Positions 24,902-34,477 are shown, counted from the first letter of the stretch. The stretch: DNA of 64,000 bases from Erwinia sorbitola (GCF_009738185.1 NZ_CP046509.1:2111501-2175500), one strand, 5' to 3'. Program-made: numbers and translations. The notes: a model not told the origin generated them from the sequence alone.

Positions 24902-27900
24902 ATGTCTGATACACCACAATCTGCCCTGACGCCCCTTTATGCGCGGCTTGATACGCTGATGCTGCGCGACCGCCAGCGTTTGCAGCGTCGTCTTCATGGC
25001 GCAAAAAAAAGTAAAAACCCGACGGCACTTCAGGCGCTGATTGAGGAACTGAGCAGCGATATTGCAGCGGCAGAGCTGCGGGTGGAGGCTCGACGTGCCG
25101 CAACGCCGGTTATCCGCTATCCGGAAAATTTACCGGTCAGCCAGAAAAAGCAGGATATTGCCGATGCCATCCGCGATCATCAGGTAGTGATTGTTGCCGG
25201 GGAAACCGGCTCAGGTAAAACCACTCAGCTGCCAAAAATCTGCATGGAGCTGGGGCGCGGTATTCGCGGGCTGATTGGCCATACTCAGCCGCGTCGCCTC
25301 GCCGCGCGCACGGTTGCCGACCGTATTGCGGCAGAGCTGGAAACATCACTCGGCGGCTGCGTAGGGTACAAAGTACGATTTAACGATCAGGTCGGTGACA
25401 CCACCCAGGTGAAACTGATGACCGACGGTATTCTGCTGGCGGAAATTCAGCAAGACCGTCTGCTGATGCAGTACGACACCATCATTATTGATGAAGCGCA
25501 TGAGCGCAGCCTGAATATTGATTTCCTGCTGGGCTATCTGCGCGAGCTGCTGCCAAAACGGCCTGATTTAAAGGTGATTATCACCTCTGCGACCATCGAT
25601 CCGCAGCGTTTCTCCCGCCATTTTCACAATGCGCCGGTGATTGAAGTCTCAGGCCGAACCTATCCGGTTGAGGTTCGCTATCGTCCGGTAGTAGAAGACG
25701 CCGAGGATACCGACCGTGATCAGCTTCAGGCGATTTTTGATGCAGTCGATGAGCTGGGCAAAGAGAGCCGGGGCGATATCCTGATCTTTATGAGCGGCGA
25801 ACGTGAAATTCGTGACACCGCCGATGCGCTGATGAAACGCGACCTGCCGCATACCGAGGTGCTGCCGCTTTATGCGCGACTGTCGAATGCAGAGCAGAAC
25901 AGGGTGTTTCAGTCTCACGTCGGGCGGCGCATTGTGCTGGCGACCAACGTGGCGGAAACCTCGCTCACCGTGCCGGGAATAAAATATGTTATTGACCCGG
26001 GCACGGCGCGTATCAGCCGATACAGCTTCCGCACCAAAGTGCAGCGCCTGCCGATTGAACCAATCTCTCAGGCCTCGGCTAATCAGCGTAAGGGCCGCTG
26101 CGGGCGCGTATCAGAGGGGATCTGCATTCGTCTGTATGACGAAAATGATTTCCTCAGCCGCCCGGCGTTTACCGATCCGGAAATTCTGCGCACCAACCTG
26201 GCATCGGTCATTCTGCAAATGACCGCGCTGGGGCTGGGCGATATTGCGGCGTTCCCGTTTGTTGAAGCCCCTGACCAGCGTAATATCCAGGATGGCGTGC
26301 GCCTGCTGGAAGAGCTGGGTGCTATCACCCTGAAAGAGGGCCAGCATTATCAGCTGACGCCGTCTGGCCGTGCGCTGGCCCAGCTGCCGGTTGACCCGCG
26401 TCTGGCAAAAATGGTGCTGGAAGCGCAGAAGTATGGCTGTGTGCGCGAGGTGATGATTATCACCGCCGCACTGTCGATTCAGGATCCGCGCGAACGTCCC
26501 GCAGAGAAAAAGCAGGCGTCTGACGAAAAGCATCAGCGCTTTGCCGACAAAGACTCTGATTTTCTCGCGTTCGTTAATCTGTGGAACTACGTGCAGGAGC
26601 AGCAAAAAGCGCTCTCCTCCAGCCATTTCCGTCGCCTGTGTAAAACCGACTATCTCAACTATCTGCGGGTACGCGAATGGCAGGATATCTATACCCAGCT
26701 GCGTCAGGTAGTCAGGGAGCTTGGGCTGCCGGTCAACAGCGAACCCGCTGAAATCCGTGAAGTTCACACCGCGCTGCTTACTGGTTTGCTCTCACATATT
26801 GGCCAGAAAGATGCCGATAAACAGGAGTTCACCGGTGCGCGTAATGCGCGTTTTGCCATTTTCCCTGGTTCCGGTCTGTTTAAGAAGCCGCCAAAGTGGA
26901 CAATGGTGGCAGAACTGGTGGAAACCAGCCGCCTCTGGGGGCGAATTGCCGCGCGTATCGAGCCGGAGTGGATTGAACCGGTGGCACAGCATCTCCTCAA
27001 GCGTAGCTACAGTGAACCGCACTGGGAGAAAGGCCAGGGCGCAGTTATGGCCAGCGAGAAAGTCACGCTGTATGGACTGCCGATTGTTGCGGCGCGTAAG
27101 GTCAATTACGGCCCGATAGATCCGGTGCTGTCACGTGAGCTGTTTATCCGTCATGCGCTGGTAGAGGGCGACTGGCAAACGCGTCATGCGTTCTTCAGGG
27201 CCAACCTTAAGCTGCGTACGGAAGTGGAAGAGCTGGAACATAAATCCCGCCGCCGCGATATTCTGGTTGATGACGAAACTCTGTTTGAGTTTTACGACCA
27301 GCGTATCGGCCACGAAGTTGTCTCTGCCCGCCATTTTGACAGCTGGTGGAAAACAGTCAGCCGTGAAGAGCCGGATCGCCTTAACTTTGCCCGTGAAATG
27401 CTGATTAAACAGGGTGCAGAGAGCGTCAGTAAACTCGACTACCCGAACTTCTGGCATCAGGGCAACCTTAAGCTGCGCCTGAGCTATCAGTTTGAACCGG
27501 GAGCTGATGCTGACGGGGTCACGGTGCATGTGCCGCTGCCGCTGCTTAATCAGGTTGAAGAGCGGGGCTTTGAGTGGCAGATCCCGGGCGTACGCCGCGA
27601 ACTGGTGATTGCGCTGATAAAATCACTGCCTAAACCGCTGCGCCGTAATTTTGTTCCGGCCCCGAATTACGCTGATGCATTTCTCGGTCGTGCCACTCCG
27701 CTGGAATTACCGCTGCTGGAGTCGCTGGAGCGTGAATTCCGTCGGATGTCCGGCGTCACGCTGGAGCGTGAAGCATGGCAGTGGGAACAGGTGCCCGATC
27801 ATCTGAAAATCACCTTCCGCATTATCGATGAAAATAATCGCAAGCTGGCCGAAGGCAAAGATCTCACCGCGCTTAAGGTGCAGCTGAAAGGCAAGGTGCA

Positions 27901-28801
27901 GGAAACGCTGTCGAAAGTGGCAGATGATGGTCTGGAACAGAGCGGGCTGCATATCTGGAGCTTTGGCGATCTGCCGGATCACTTTGAGCAGAAGCGCGGT
28001 AACTACAGCGTGAAAGCCTGGCCTGCGCTGGTGGATGAGAAAGACAGCGTGGCAATCCGCCTGTTTGACTCCCGGCATGAGCAGCAAAAAGCGATGTGGC
28101 GCGGCCAGCGGCGTCTGCTGTTACTCAATATCCCTTCGCCTATTAAGTATCTGCACGAAAAACTGCCGAATAAAGCCAAGCTGGGTCTGTACTTTAACCC
28201 TTACGGTAAAGTGCTGGATCTGATTGATGACTGTATTGCCTGCGGCGTGGATAAGCTGATTGCAGAATCCGGAGGCCCCAGCTGGCAGGAGCAGGGCTAC
28301 GCACAGCTGCATGATAAGGTTCGCGCGGAACTGAACGAAACGGTGGTAGAGATTGCTAAAAAAGTCGAGCAGATCCTTACGTCAGTATTCGCAATCAATA
28401 AGCGATTGAAAGGGCGCGTGGATATAACCATGGCACTGGCGCTGTCGGATATTAAAGCGCAGATGAACGGTCTGGTGTATCGCGGTTTTGTTACCGGCAA
28501 CGGCTGGAAACGGCTGGGTGATACCCTGCGTTATTTACATGCCATTGAGCGTCGCATGGAGAAACTGGCCGTTGATCCGCACAGTGACCGGGCGCGGATG
28601 CTGAAGGTTGAGTCTGTGCAGCAGGCGTGGGTTCAATGGTTTAATAAACTGCCGCCGCAGCGTAAAGATGATGAAGAGGTACAGGATATCCGCTGGATGA
28701 TTGAAGAGCTGCGCGTCAGCTTCTTTGCGCAACAGCTGGGTACGCCTTATCCTATCTCTGAAAAACGTATTCTACAGGCCATAGAGCAGGTGACACTGTA
28801 A
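24902..28801 (+). CDS. hrpA: ATP-dependent RNA helicase HrpA
   Basis: DEAH-box helicase that resolves stalled or collided ribosomes on mRNA. 1299 residues (E. coli 1300). Motifs: I GETGSGKTTQ (about residue 101), Ia TQPRRLAART, II DEAH, III SAT (TSATIDPQRF), V and VI (ATNVAETSLTVPGI; QRKGRCGRVSEG). Winged-helix, ratchet and OB-type domains and the long HrpA-specific C-terminal region follow (to PISEKRILQAIEQVTL). The start at 24902 gives the E. coli-like N-terminus, though the ribosome-binding site is weak. It stands alone and ends near a symmetric hairpin. Confidence 0.97.
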   Translation: MSDTPQSALTPLYARLDTLMLRDRQRLQRRLHGAKKSKNPTALQALIEELSSDIAAAELRVEARRAATPVIRYPENLPVSQKKQDIADAIRDHQVVIVAGETGSGKTTQLPKICMELGRGIRGLIGHTQPRRLAARTVADRIAAELETSLGGCVGYKVRFNDQVGDTTQVKLMTDGILLAEIQQDRLLMQYDTIIIDEAHERSLNIDFLLGYLRELLPKRPDLKVIITSATIDPQRFSRHFHNAPVIEVSGRTYPVEVRYRPVVEDAEDTDRDQLQAIFDAVDELGKESRGDILIFMSGEREIRDTADALMKRDLPHTEVLPLYARLSNAEQNRVFQSHVGRRIVLATNVAETSLTVPGIKYVIDPGTARISRYSFRTKVQRLPIEPISQASANQRKGRCGRVSEGICIRLYDENDFLSRPAFTDPEILRTNLASVILQMTALGLGDIAAFPFVEAPDQRNIQDGVRLLEELGAITLKEGQHYQLTPSGRALAQLPVDPRLAKMVLEAQKYGCVREVMIITAALSIQDPRERPAEKKQASDEKHQRFADKDSDFLAFVNLWNYVQEQQKALSSSHFRRLCKTDYLNYLRVREWQDIYTQLRQVVRELGLPVNSEPAEIREVHTALLTGLLSHIGQKDADKQEFTGARNARFAIFPGSGLFKKPPKWTMVAELVETSRLWGRIAARIEPEWIEPVAQHLLKRSYSEPHWEKGQGAVMASEKVTLYGLPIVAARKVNYGPIDPVLSRELFIRHALVEGDWQTRHAFFRANLKLRTEVEELEHKSRRRDILVDDETLFEFYDQRIGHEVVSARHFDSWWKTVSREEPDRLNFAREMLIKQGAESVSKLDYPNFWHQGNLKLRLSYQFEPGADADGVTVHVPLPLLNQVEERGFEWQIPGVRRELVIALIKSLPKPLRRNFVPAPNYADAFLGRATPLELPLLESLEREFRRMSGVTLEREAWQWEQVPDHLKITFRIIDENNRKLAEGKDLTALKVQLKGKVQETLSKVADDGLEQSGLHIWSFGDLPDHFEQKRGNYSVKAWPALVDEKDSVAIRLFDSRHEQQKAMWRGQRRLLLLNIPSPIKYLHEKLPNKAKLGLYFNPYGKVLDLIDDCIACGVDKLIAESGGPSWQEQGYAQLHDKVRAELNETVVEIAKKVEQILTSVFAINKRLKGRVDITMALALSDIKAQMNGLVYRGFVTGNGWKRLGDTLRYLHAIERRMEKLAVDPHSDRARMLKVESVQQAWVQWFNKLPPQRKDDEEVQDIRWMIEELRVSFFAQQLGTPYPISEKRILQAIEQVTL

Positions 28802-28806
28802 CTTAT

Positions 28807-28840
28807 TTCTCTGCCAGTCAGCGTTGGCTGGCAGAGAAAA
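28807..28840. terminator. Hairpin between hrpA and amiD
   Basis: Stem TTTCTCTGCCAG / CTGGCAGAGAAA between convergent stops, with an A run on the right. On neither strand is there a good T tract after the stem, so termination strength is uncertain. Confidence 0.5.
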
Positions 28841-28850
28841 ACCGGGGGCG

Positions 28851-29741
28851 TCAGATATCCATATCACTCTCCGGAGGGTGGCGCAGGATCTGGCTATCCG
28901 GATGATATTTTGCCACCAGCGCAGCGGCTATTGCCTCAGTTTCAGCATCTGCTTTCCCGCTGTAATCCGACGGGCGGAAATGCATCTGAAATGCGGTAAT
29001 TGTCTGCTGAGTCAGCGCATCCAGAATGCCCGTTTGAGGGATCGCGTAGCCATAACGCGCCAAATCAATCTGAATATTTCTGACCGAACCTCTGTCATCA
29101 GGCGCACGTCCTGCCAGATAGTGCCGTATCGTACTGCGATCCGGCCATGCGCCAATACCCATCTCAGCTAACTGTTGCCATGGAAAAAGCGGGCCAGGAT
29201 CAACCTTACGGGTGGGCGCTACATCACTGTGGCCGAGTACGCGATCCGGGGTAATGTCATAGCGTTTAATAATATCGCGGGCGAGGCGGGCAACAAGGTT
29301 GATCTGCCTGCCATCCCAGGGATACCACTCCAGACTCTTCGAACTCTTTTTATAGCCCAGATTAACAATTTCGATACCGATCGAGCTGTCATTAAGATGA
29401 GTACGGCCACGCCATTCACTGACTCCGGCGTGCCAGGCGCGTTTATCTTCCGCCACCAGCTGATAAACGGTGCTCTGATTCAGCAACGGGCTGCCAGTAC
29501 CGGGAACCAGATAATGTGCGCTGACCGTGCCCTGACTAAGCAGGCGCAGCGATTCAGCATCATTGGCAGCGGTGTAATGGAGGATCAGAAAACGTACTCG
29601 TTCGCTCTGACTTTGGGAGGGGTGCTGGCTGTTCACCTGATAACCCGGGTGGCTTGCCTGATTGTCGGGTTGTGGGGAATCTGTCGTATTAGCGCAGCCC
29701 GTTATAAAAAATATAAGGGCAATTAACGCGATGTTTTTCAT
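28851..29741 (-). CDS. amiD: N-acetylmuramoyl-L-alanine amidase AmiD (lipoprotein)
   Basis: Zinc amidase that cleaves the MurNAc-L-Ala bond of murein and anhydro-muropeptides. 296 residues: lipoprotein signal ending FITGC (Cys16), amidase_2 domain (about residues 45-185) with zinc ligands at ILHYTAAND, and the H and D of LGHSDVAPTRKVDPG. A C-terminal peptidoglycan-binding-like helical domain follows (TGILDALTQQTITAFQMHF). The start at 29741 (MKNIALIALIFF) has AGGATGAGG; the frame extends 22 codons further without a signal peptide. In E. coli amiD is elsewhere (ybjR), so this location is a rearrangement. Confidence 0.92.
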   Translation of the reverse strand: MKNIALIALIFFITGCANTTDSPQPDNQASHPGYQVNSQHPSQSQSERVRFLILHYTAANDAESLRLLSQGTVSAHYLVPGTGSPLLNQSTVYQLVAEDKRAWHAGVSEWRGRTHLNDSSIGIEIVNLGYKKSSKSLEWYPWDGRQINLVARLARDIIKRYDITPDRVLGHSDVAPTRKVDPGPLFPWQQLAEMGIGAWPDRSTIRHYLAGRAPDDRGSVRNIQIDLARYGYAIPQTGILDALTQQTITAFQMHFRPSDYSGKADAETEAIAAALVAKYHPDSQILRHPPESDMDI

Positions 29742-29853
29742 AGCCTCATCCTTGAACACTGAATTATATCCAGCGCCATTATTGGCGAATGTGTGACAGA
29801 AAAACATCTATTAAATGTCGAAAAAGATGAGCGAAAACAACGACTATCTATAT

Positions 29854-30660
29854 TTATTGTGCCAGGGCTTCCAGCGTATCGCGAAATGCCGTTACCGCAA
29901 TGGCGCGGTTATCCGCCAGATAGCGATCTTTGGCTGCGGGTGCCGAACTTTGCACCGCAATTAGCTGCCATTCGCCATCCACTTTCAACAGCAGCGGTGA
30001 CCCACTATCTCCGGGCAACGTATCGCACTGATGCGACAACACGGACTTTTGCGCCCAGCCGGTAACCATGCAATCGCTATGGGAGTAAAGGGTATCGAGG
30101 TGGTCTTCCGGATAGCCCGCCTGAGTCACATGACGGCCTGCGGTTTTAAGCGCAGCGGTGAGATCTTTGCGCGTGCCTGCAAACAGGGGAATCGGCTGGA
30201 TCCCGGAAGGGGGATTACGCAGAATAATCAGGCCAAAATCATAGGGCGCGGCGGAAGCGGGAACAATCCAGCCGTCGCCGTCTGCCTTCAATTTTTTACC
30301 CAATGCGGGGTCTACACGGCCTTCGATATCATGAATTTCATAGCGCCAGCTGCTGTTATTACCTGAGATAAAACGCAGGGCAACGGCCTTATCAATTTTA
30401 CCTGGGGGAGCAAGCAGGCAGTGTCCTGCGGTCAGCGCCAGGTGGGGAGCAATCAACGTCGCGCTACACAGATTCCCGCTCTCGGTCTCAAGCTGGCCGA
30501 TGGCTTCCCAGGGAGCAGAGGCCGTATCTTTGATTGGCTGACGATCGTCTTTACCAAAAAACAGTGTTTTGGTATCAGCGTCGCTGCGCTCTTCATCATC
30601 AGCATGGGCAAAACAAGACCCGGCAAGGAAACCTATCAATAACACAGCGGTCAGACGCAT
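29854..30660 (-). CDS. ydgD: Trypsin-like periplasmic serine protease YdgD
   Basis: 268 residues with a signal peptide (MRLTAVLLIGFLAGSCFAHA). The S1 catalytic triad is visible: His in LALTAGHC, Asp in APYDFGLIIL and Ser in LPGDSGSPLLL. Cysteines flank the His and Ser loops, consistent with chymotrypsin-type disulfides. It is the positional orthologue of E. coli YdgD (downstream of asr-ydgU), a putative protease without a known substrate. An ATG at 30660 starts it, 120 bases after the ydgU stop, so it may share the ydgU transcript. Confidence 0.92.
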   Translation of the reverse strand: MRLTAVLLIGFLAGSCFAHADDEERSDADTKTLFFGKDDRQPIKDTASAPWEAIGQLETESGNLCSATLIAPHLALTAGHCLLAPPGKIDKAVALRFISGNNSSWRYEIHDIEGRVDPALGKKLKADGDGWIVPASAAPYDFGLIILRNPPSGIQPIPLFAGTRKDLTAALKTAGRHVTQAGYPEDHLDTLYSHSDCMVTGWAQKSVLSHQCDTLPGDSGSPLLLKVDGEWQLIAVQSSAPAAKDRYLADNRAIAVTAFRDTLEALAQ

Positions 30661-30780
30661 ATTTTTCTCAGGCTGGAAAAACGTTGATATCAGTGATTAT
30701 GTTAGTGCAGTAACTATAGACGGATAGTGCTGGAAAAGGGAGATTAATTTGTAATATCAGCACACTACGGCCATCTGTCA

Positions 30781-30864
30781 TTACAGATAAAAGCTGGCAG
30801 CAACCAGGCCACAAAGGATCATAATAGCCAGAATGATTTCGAATAAATAGCGACGCACCATCAT
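30781..30864 (-). CDS. ydgU: Small membrane protein YdgU
   Basis: A 27-residue protein, MMVRRYLFEIILAIMILCGL followed by VAASFYL; a single transmembrane helix with a basic N-terminus. It matches E. coli YdgU (27 residues, with the same RRY.FE.IL..LILC pattern as I recall) in sequence and place, between asr and ydgD. AAGGAG lies 7 bases before the ATG. The asr terminator lies just upstream, so read-through from asr probably provides its expression. Function unknown. Confidence 0.9.
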   Translation of the reverse strand: MMVRRYLFEIILAIMILCGLVAASFYL

Positions 30865-30880
30865 CCGAAACTCCTTAAAG

Positions 30881-30905
30881 AAACACCCGGAAAAACCGGG
30901 TGTTT
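30881..30905 (-). terminator. Terminator after asr
   Basis: Perfect AAACACCCGG / CCGGGTGTTT hairpin with a five-base loop between asr and ydgU; a T-rich tract (TTTCTTT) follows on the minus strand. It may act as an attenuating terminator for ydgU-ydgD. Confidence 0.8.
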
Positions 30906-30951
30906 GAGTTAACTCATGTGCGTGAGGTGGCGGGCACCCCGGCCGTCAGTG

Positions 30952-31488
30952 TTATGCTTTAGGAGCAGTTTTCTTAACAGCTTTGTGGTGTTTTTTGGCA
31001 GCCTGAGCTTTCTGAGCTACTGGTTTTTTAGCAGCTTTGTGGTGTTTTTTGGCAGCCTGAGCTTTCTGTGCAGCTGGTTTGGTAGCGGCTTTGTGGTGTT
31101 TTTTGGCAGCCTGAGCTTTCTGTGCAGCTGGTTTGGTAGCGGCTTTATGGTGTTTTTTCGCAGCCTGAGCTTTCTGAGCTACTGGTTTGGTAGCAGCTTT
31201 ATGATGTTTTTTTGCAGCTTGTGCATTCTGAGCTACTGGTTTTTTAGCAGCTTTGTGGTGTTTTTTGGCAGCCTGTGCTTTCTGCGCTGCTGGTTTCTTA
31301 GCAGCTTTGTGATGTTTTTTAGTATGTTTAACAGAAGCTTTCACTGGTGCCGGAGCAGCAGTAGTGGTGTTGGTAGCAGCAACGGTTGGAGCAGCGGTGG
31401 TTGCTGGAGCAGCAGTTGTTTCAGCGGCGAAAGCGACTGAAGACAGACCCATTGTAGCAGCGACAACCAGAGCAAATAATTTTTTCAT
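30952..31488 (-). CDS. asr: Acid shock protein Asr
   Basis: Periplasmic, strongly basic protein induced at low pH. 178 residues: signal peptide MKKLFALVVAATMGLSSVAFA, a Thr/Ala/Pro-rich segment to about residue 53, then tandem 18-residue repeats of the form KKHHKAAKKPAAQKAQAA. E. coli Asr is about 102 residues, so this one has gained repeats. The ATG at 31488 has TGAGGG upstream. An RstA box lies about 110 bases upstream and rstAB is 1.7 kb away, in line with the RstA control known for E. coli asr. Low-complexity lysine/alanine/histidine content suits an intrinsically disordered polycation. Confidence 0.95.
   Translation of the reverse strand: MKKLFALVVAATMGLSSVAFAAETTAAPATTAAPTVAATNTTTAAPAPVKASVKHTKKHHKAAKKPAAQKAQAAKKHHKAAKKPVAQNAQAAKKHHKAATKPVAQKAQAAKKHHKAATKPAAQKAQAAKKHHKAATKPAAQKAQAAKKHHKAAKKPVAQKAQAAKKHHKAVKKTAPKA
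30955..31320 (-). repeat. Tandem 54-bp coding repeats in asr
   Basis: Six full 54-bp units and one partial, coding for 18-residue repeats that begin at residues 57, 75, 93, 111, 129, 147 and 165. Units differ at a few positions (KP/TKP, PAA/PVA, QKA/QNA). The in-frame identity suggests copy-number change by recombination or slippage. Confidence 0.95.
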
Positions 31489-31594
31489 TGCAAAACCCTC
31501 AAGGTGTTTAGTTCAGGTGTCAGCCCACTCTGGGGCCGGTGAAAAGACTATATGTGAATAAGAGAGGGCTTTCCGTGAGTGATTAGTATCGGCG

Positions 31595-31608
31595 TGTAAC
31601 CGATTGTA
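31595..31608 (-). promoter_or_regulatory. RstA box upstream of asr
   Basis: Minus-strand TACAATCGGTTACA fits the RstA consensus TACATNTNGTTACA with two mismatches. It lies about 110 bases before the asr start codon on the coding strand, where E. coli asr also carries an RstA box. Confidence 0.8.
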
Positions 31609-31650
31609 CAAGCGGGAGTCTGGATTAATACCTGTGTTCTTCAACCGTTA

Positions 31651-31674
31651 GGGGGCACAGGCACGCCTGCCCCC
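31651..31674. repeat. Hairpin repeat, copy C
   Basis: GGGGGCA / TGCCCCC stem enclosing an inner GGC / GCC pair; contains GGCACGCCT as in copy B. It lies between asr and the carboxypeptidase gene and may also end the rstAB transcript region. Confidence 0.5.
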
Positions 31675-31685
31675 CTGATCCGCAA

Positions 31686-33170
31686 TCACTTCAGATAACG
31701 GCTTTCCAGATGCTGGCGGAAATAGTGTGGATTCAAATCTTCCCCGGTCGCATTTTCAATCAGCTGACGGGTACTGAAACGGCTACCGTGCTGCCAGATA
31801 TTCTGCTGTAACCAGTCAAACACCGGTTGCAGATCACCCTGACGAATATGCTCATTGACCTGTGGAATAGCGCGCTTCAGCGCCTGGAATAACTGAGCGG
31901 CATACATTGCACCGAGAGTGTAGGTCGGGAAGTAACCGAAGGCACCATCTGTCCAGTGAATATCCTGCATACATCCATCACGATAGTTACCCCGGGTATC
32001 CAGACCCAGCCAGGCCAGCATTTTTTCATCCCACAGTGCCGGGATATCATCAACCTCGATCTCACCGCTGATTAAGGCTTGCTCAATTTCATAACGCAGA
32101 ATAACGTGGGCCGGATAGCTCACTTCATCGGCATCCACGCGGATTAAACCCGGCTTAACGCGCTGGTTAAGAGCAATAAAATTCCCTTCGTTCAGCTCCG
32201 GGCGATCGCCCAGCAGCAGCTGCACCTGCGGTAGAATCAAACTGAGAAAATCCGGGCTGCGGCCAAGCTGCTTTTCAAAAAACAGACTTTGCGACTCGTG
32301 AATTGCCGTGGAGCGCGCCAGCGCCACCGGCTGATCGGCCCATTGCTTAGGCAGGTTTTGCTCATAGCGGGCATGACCGGTTTCGTGGATCACTCCCATC
32401 ATGGCGCTGATAAATTCGGACTCATTATAGCGAGTGGTAATACGCACATCGTCCGGCACGCCGCCGCAGAATGGATGAGCGCTGATATCAAGGCGTCCGG
32501 CGTTAAAATCAAAGCCCAGTTGCTGCATAATCGCCAGGCCAAGCTGCTGCTGAGAAGCCTGTGGGAACGGGCCGGCAGGGCGATCAACAACTTCGCCCGC
32601 CTGCTGTTCAACGATCTGCTGTAACAGGCCCGGCAGCCACTGTTTTAGATCGCCGAAAGTTTTATCCAGTTTGGCACTGGTCATGCCGGGTTCGAACACA
32701 TCAAGCAGGGCATCGTAACGTGAGGTGTTGTTAGCCTGAGCGCGGATCTCTGCCTCTTCGCGGCTCAGTTTTACCACCTCTTTCAGATTGGCGGCAAAGC
32801 CCGTCCAGTCGTTCGCCGGGCGCTGCTGACGCCAGGCGTGCTCGCAGCGCGACCCGGCAATAGATTTGGCCTCAACCAGCGATGCAGGCAGCAGCGATGC
32901 CTGTTGCCATGCACGCTGCATCTCATACAGGTTAGCCTGTGCCACATCATCCAGATCTTCCTCACGGGCCTGTTGCAGCCAGATGCCAACCTCTTTTGCG
33001 GTTAAAATCTCATGGCGCAGTACGCTAAGTTCAGCCAGCGCTTCACCGCGTGCGCGGCTGCCACCGGCGGGCATCATGGTCATCATATCCCAGCCTGCGA
33101 TGGCCGACAGATGGCCAAAACGAGAGAGGCGCTGGAAGGTGCGGGTGAGGTTCGCGTAAGCAGAAGACAT
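31686..33170 (-). CDS. M32 family carboxypeptidase (Taq-type)
   Basis: Zinc metallocarboxypeptidase, 494 residues, fully helical family. The zinc motif HETGH is in GVIHETGHARYEQ (about residue 264), and downstream family motifs STAIHESQSLFFE and RVKPGLIRVDADEVSYPAHVILRYEIE are present. Cytoplasmic, releasing C-terminal residues from peptides. The start lies 17 bases after the rstB stop with AAAGGAAA upstream, so it is probably co-transcribed with rstA-rstB. E. coli K-12 lacks this gene at that place, so the operon link is a local feature. Confidence 0.92.
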   Translation of the reverse strand: MSSAYANLTRTFQRLSRFGHLSAIAGWDMMTMMPAGGSRARGEALAELSVLRHEILTAKEVGIWLQQAREEDLDDVAQANLYEMQRAWQQASLLPASLVEAKSIAGSRCEHAWRQQRPANDWTGFAANLKEVVKLSREEAEIRAQANNTSRYDALLDVFEPGMTSAKLDKTFGDLKQWLPGLLQQIVEQQAGEVVDRPAGPFPQASQQQLGLAIMQQLGFDFNAGRLDISAHPFCGGVPDDVRITTRYNESEFISAMMGVIHETGHARYEQNLPKQWADQPVALARSTAIHESQSLFFEKQLGRSPDFLSLILPQVQLLLGDRPELNEGNFIALNQRVKPGLIRVDADEVSYPAHVILRYEIEQALISGEIEVDDIPALWDEKMLAWLGLDTRGNYRDGCMQDIHWTDGAFGYFPTYTLGAMYAAQLFQALKRAIPQVNEHIRQGDLQPVFDWLQQNIWQHGSRFSTRQLIENATGEDLNPHYFRQHLESRYLK

Positions 33171-33187
33171 AGATTTCCTTTAATAAA

Positions 33188-34477
33188 TTAAGAGTGCATA
33201 GCAGGGGACACGGGCCAGCAAAAACGCACGCTGGCTCCCCCAAGCGGGCTACTGTCGATGGTGACATAGCCGTCGAAAGCCTGGGCGATAGAGTGAACAA
33301 TCGCCAGACCAAGACCGCAGCCTCCGGTAGCGCGATCGCGGCTCGGATCAAGGCGAACGAAAGGTTCGAACACGCGCTGGCGTTCATCCAGCGGAATACC
33401 GGGGCCATCATCCTCAACCTGCAAAAATGCCATATCGCCGTCAAACCACAGGCCAACCCGCAGGCGCTGTCCGGCATAGCGCAGGGCATTATTGACCAGA
33501 TTATCAAGTACGCGCTCCATCAGCCGGGTATCAGCAACGCCAATATTTTCGCGCTGCGGGGTATCCAGTGCAATATCAAACTCCGGGTGAACCAGGCGGA
33601 TATCGTCGAGCCGCTCATGTAACCACTGGGCAAGATCTAAGGTTTGCAGATTCAGATTCACCTGTGGACGGTCGAGACGTGCATAGGTGAGCAGCTCTTC
33701 AATCAGCGATTCAAGTTGACCAATATCGCGATTAAGTGCGGCGGATTCAGCTTCGGTCAGATTTTCACTCATCTCCAGACGATAACGCAGGCGCACCAGC
33801 GGGGTACGCAACTCATGGGCGATGCCGTCAATTAACTGTTTCTTACTGGCTACCAGCGTATTGATATTATCCGCCATCTGATTAAACGCCACGCCAAGAC
33901 GGAGCAGGCTGGAGGCGCTGTCAAAATGAATACGCTCATCAAGATGCCCCTGGCCCAAACGCTGTGCGGCGTTTTCCAGCTTCAGCATGTCCTGCCAGTG
34001 CGGCCGCATCCAGATGAATACTGGCAGCGCCAGCGAGATGCCGATAAAGGCCAGCAGCGCGATATCCAGGATACGCATCTCATGCAGGTAGAACAGATAG
34101 GGGATCGGGCCAACGGCCAGCACATAGTGGCTGCGAGGAATATGCTGCAAAAAAGTGTATTCATCATCCAGCGCCACAATCTCACCCGCCCGCAGACGGC
34201 GCAGCGTTACCGGGTCGAGCTGATATTTACTCATCGGCTCAATATGCAGCTTAAACGACAGATTGAGATCGAGATTATCGATGGTTCTGTTCCAGTCATG
34301 GGGGGGGATTTCCCGTAGCTCGCTCCGCATCAGGTAGAGCGAGCTTTTCATCAGATCATCCATCGACTGACGCCCGGCACGTTCAGCGGTAAATTTGTAG
34401 ACCAGCCCGACCAGCATTGCCATCACCAGAAAACAGACGAACAGCAAAAGGTAAAACTGGATAAACAGTTTTTTCAT
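33188..34477 (-). CDS. rstB: Sensor histidine kinase RstB
   Basis: Inner-membrane sensor of the RstBA two-component system. 429 residues (E. coli 433): transmembrane helix 1 (about residues 8-27), periplasmic sensor (to about 130), helix 2 (about 135-155), and a HAMP region. The dimerisation/phosphoacceptor segment is IDGIAHELRTPLVRLRYRLE, and the ATP-binding boxes are NALRYA, DDGPGIP and GCGLGLAIV. It overlaps rstA by four bases (ATGA), so translation is coupled. Signal unknown; in E. coli the system is raised by PhoPQ and acid. Confidence 0.96.
   Translation of the reverse strand: MKKLFIQFYLLLFVCFLVMAMLVGLVYKFTAERAGRQSMDDLMKSSLYLMRSELREIPPHDWNRTIDNLDLNLSFKLHIEPMSKYQLDPVTLRRLRAGEIVALDDEYTFLQHIPRSHYVLAVGPIPYLFYLHEMRILDIALLAFIGISLALPVFIWMRPHWQDMLKLENAAQRLGQGHLDERIHFDSASSLLRLGVAFNQMADNINTLVASKKQLIDGIAHELRTPLVRLRYRLEMSENLTEAESAALNRDIGQLESLIEELLTYARLDRPQVNLNLQTLDLAQWLHERLDDIRLVHPEFDIALDTPQRENIGVADTRLMERVLDNLVNNALRYAGQRLRVGLWFDGDMAFLQVEDDGPGIPLDERQRVFEPFVRLDPSRDRATGGCGLGLAIVHSIAQAFDGYVTIDSSPLGGASVRFCWPVSPAMHS

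Noticed and set aside
30916..31440. 174-codon frame on the plus strand opposite asr, rich in Phe/Ser/Gly
   Set aside because: It is the antisense of the asr repeats; the periodicity comes from the true gene on the other strand, which has signal peptide and homology.
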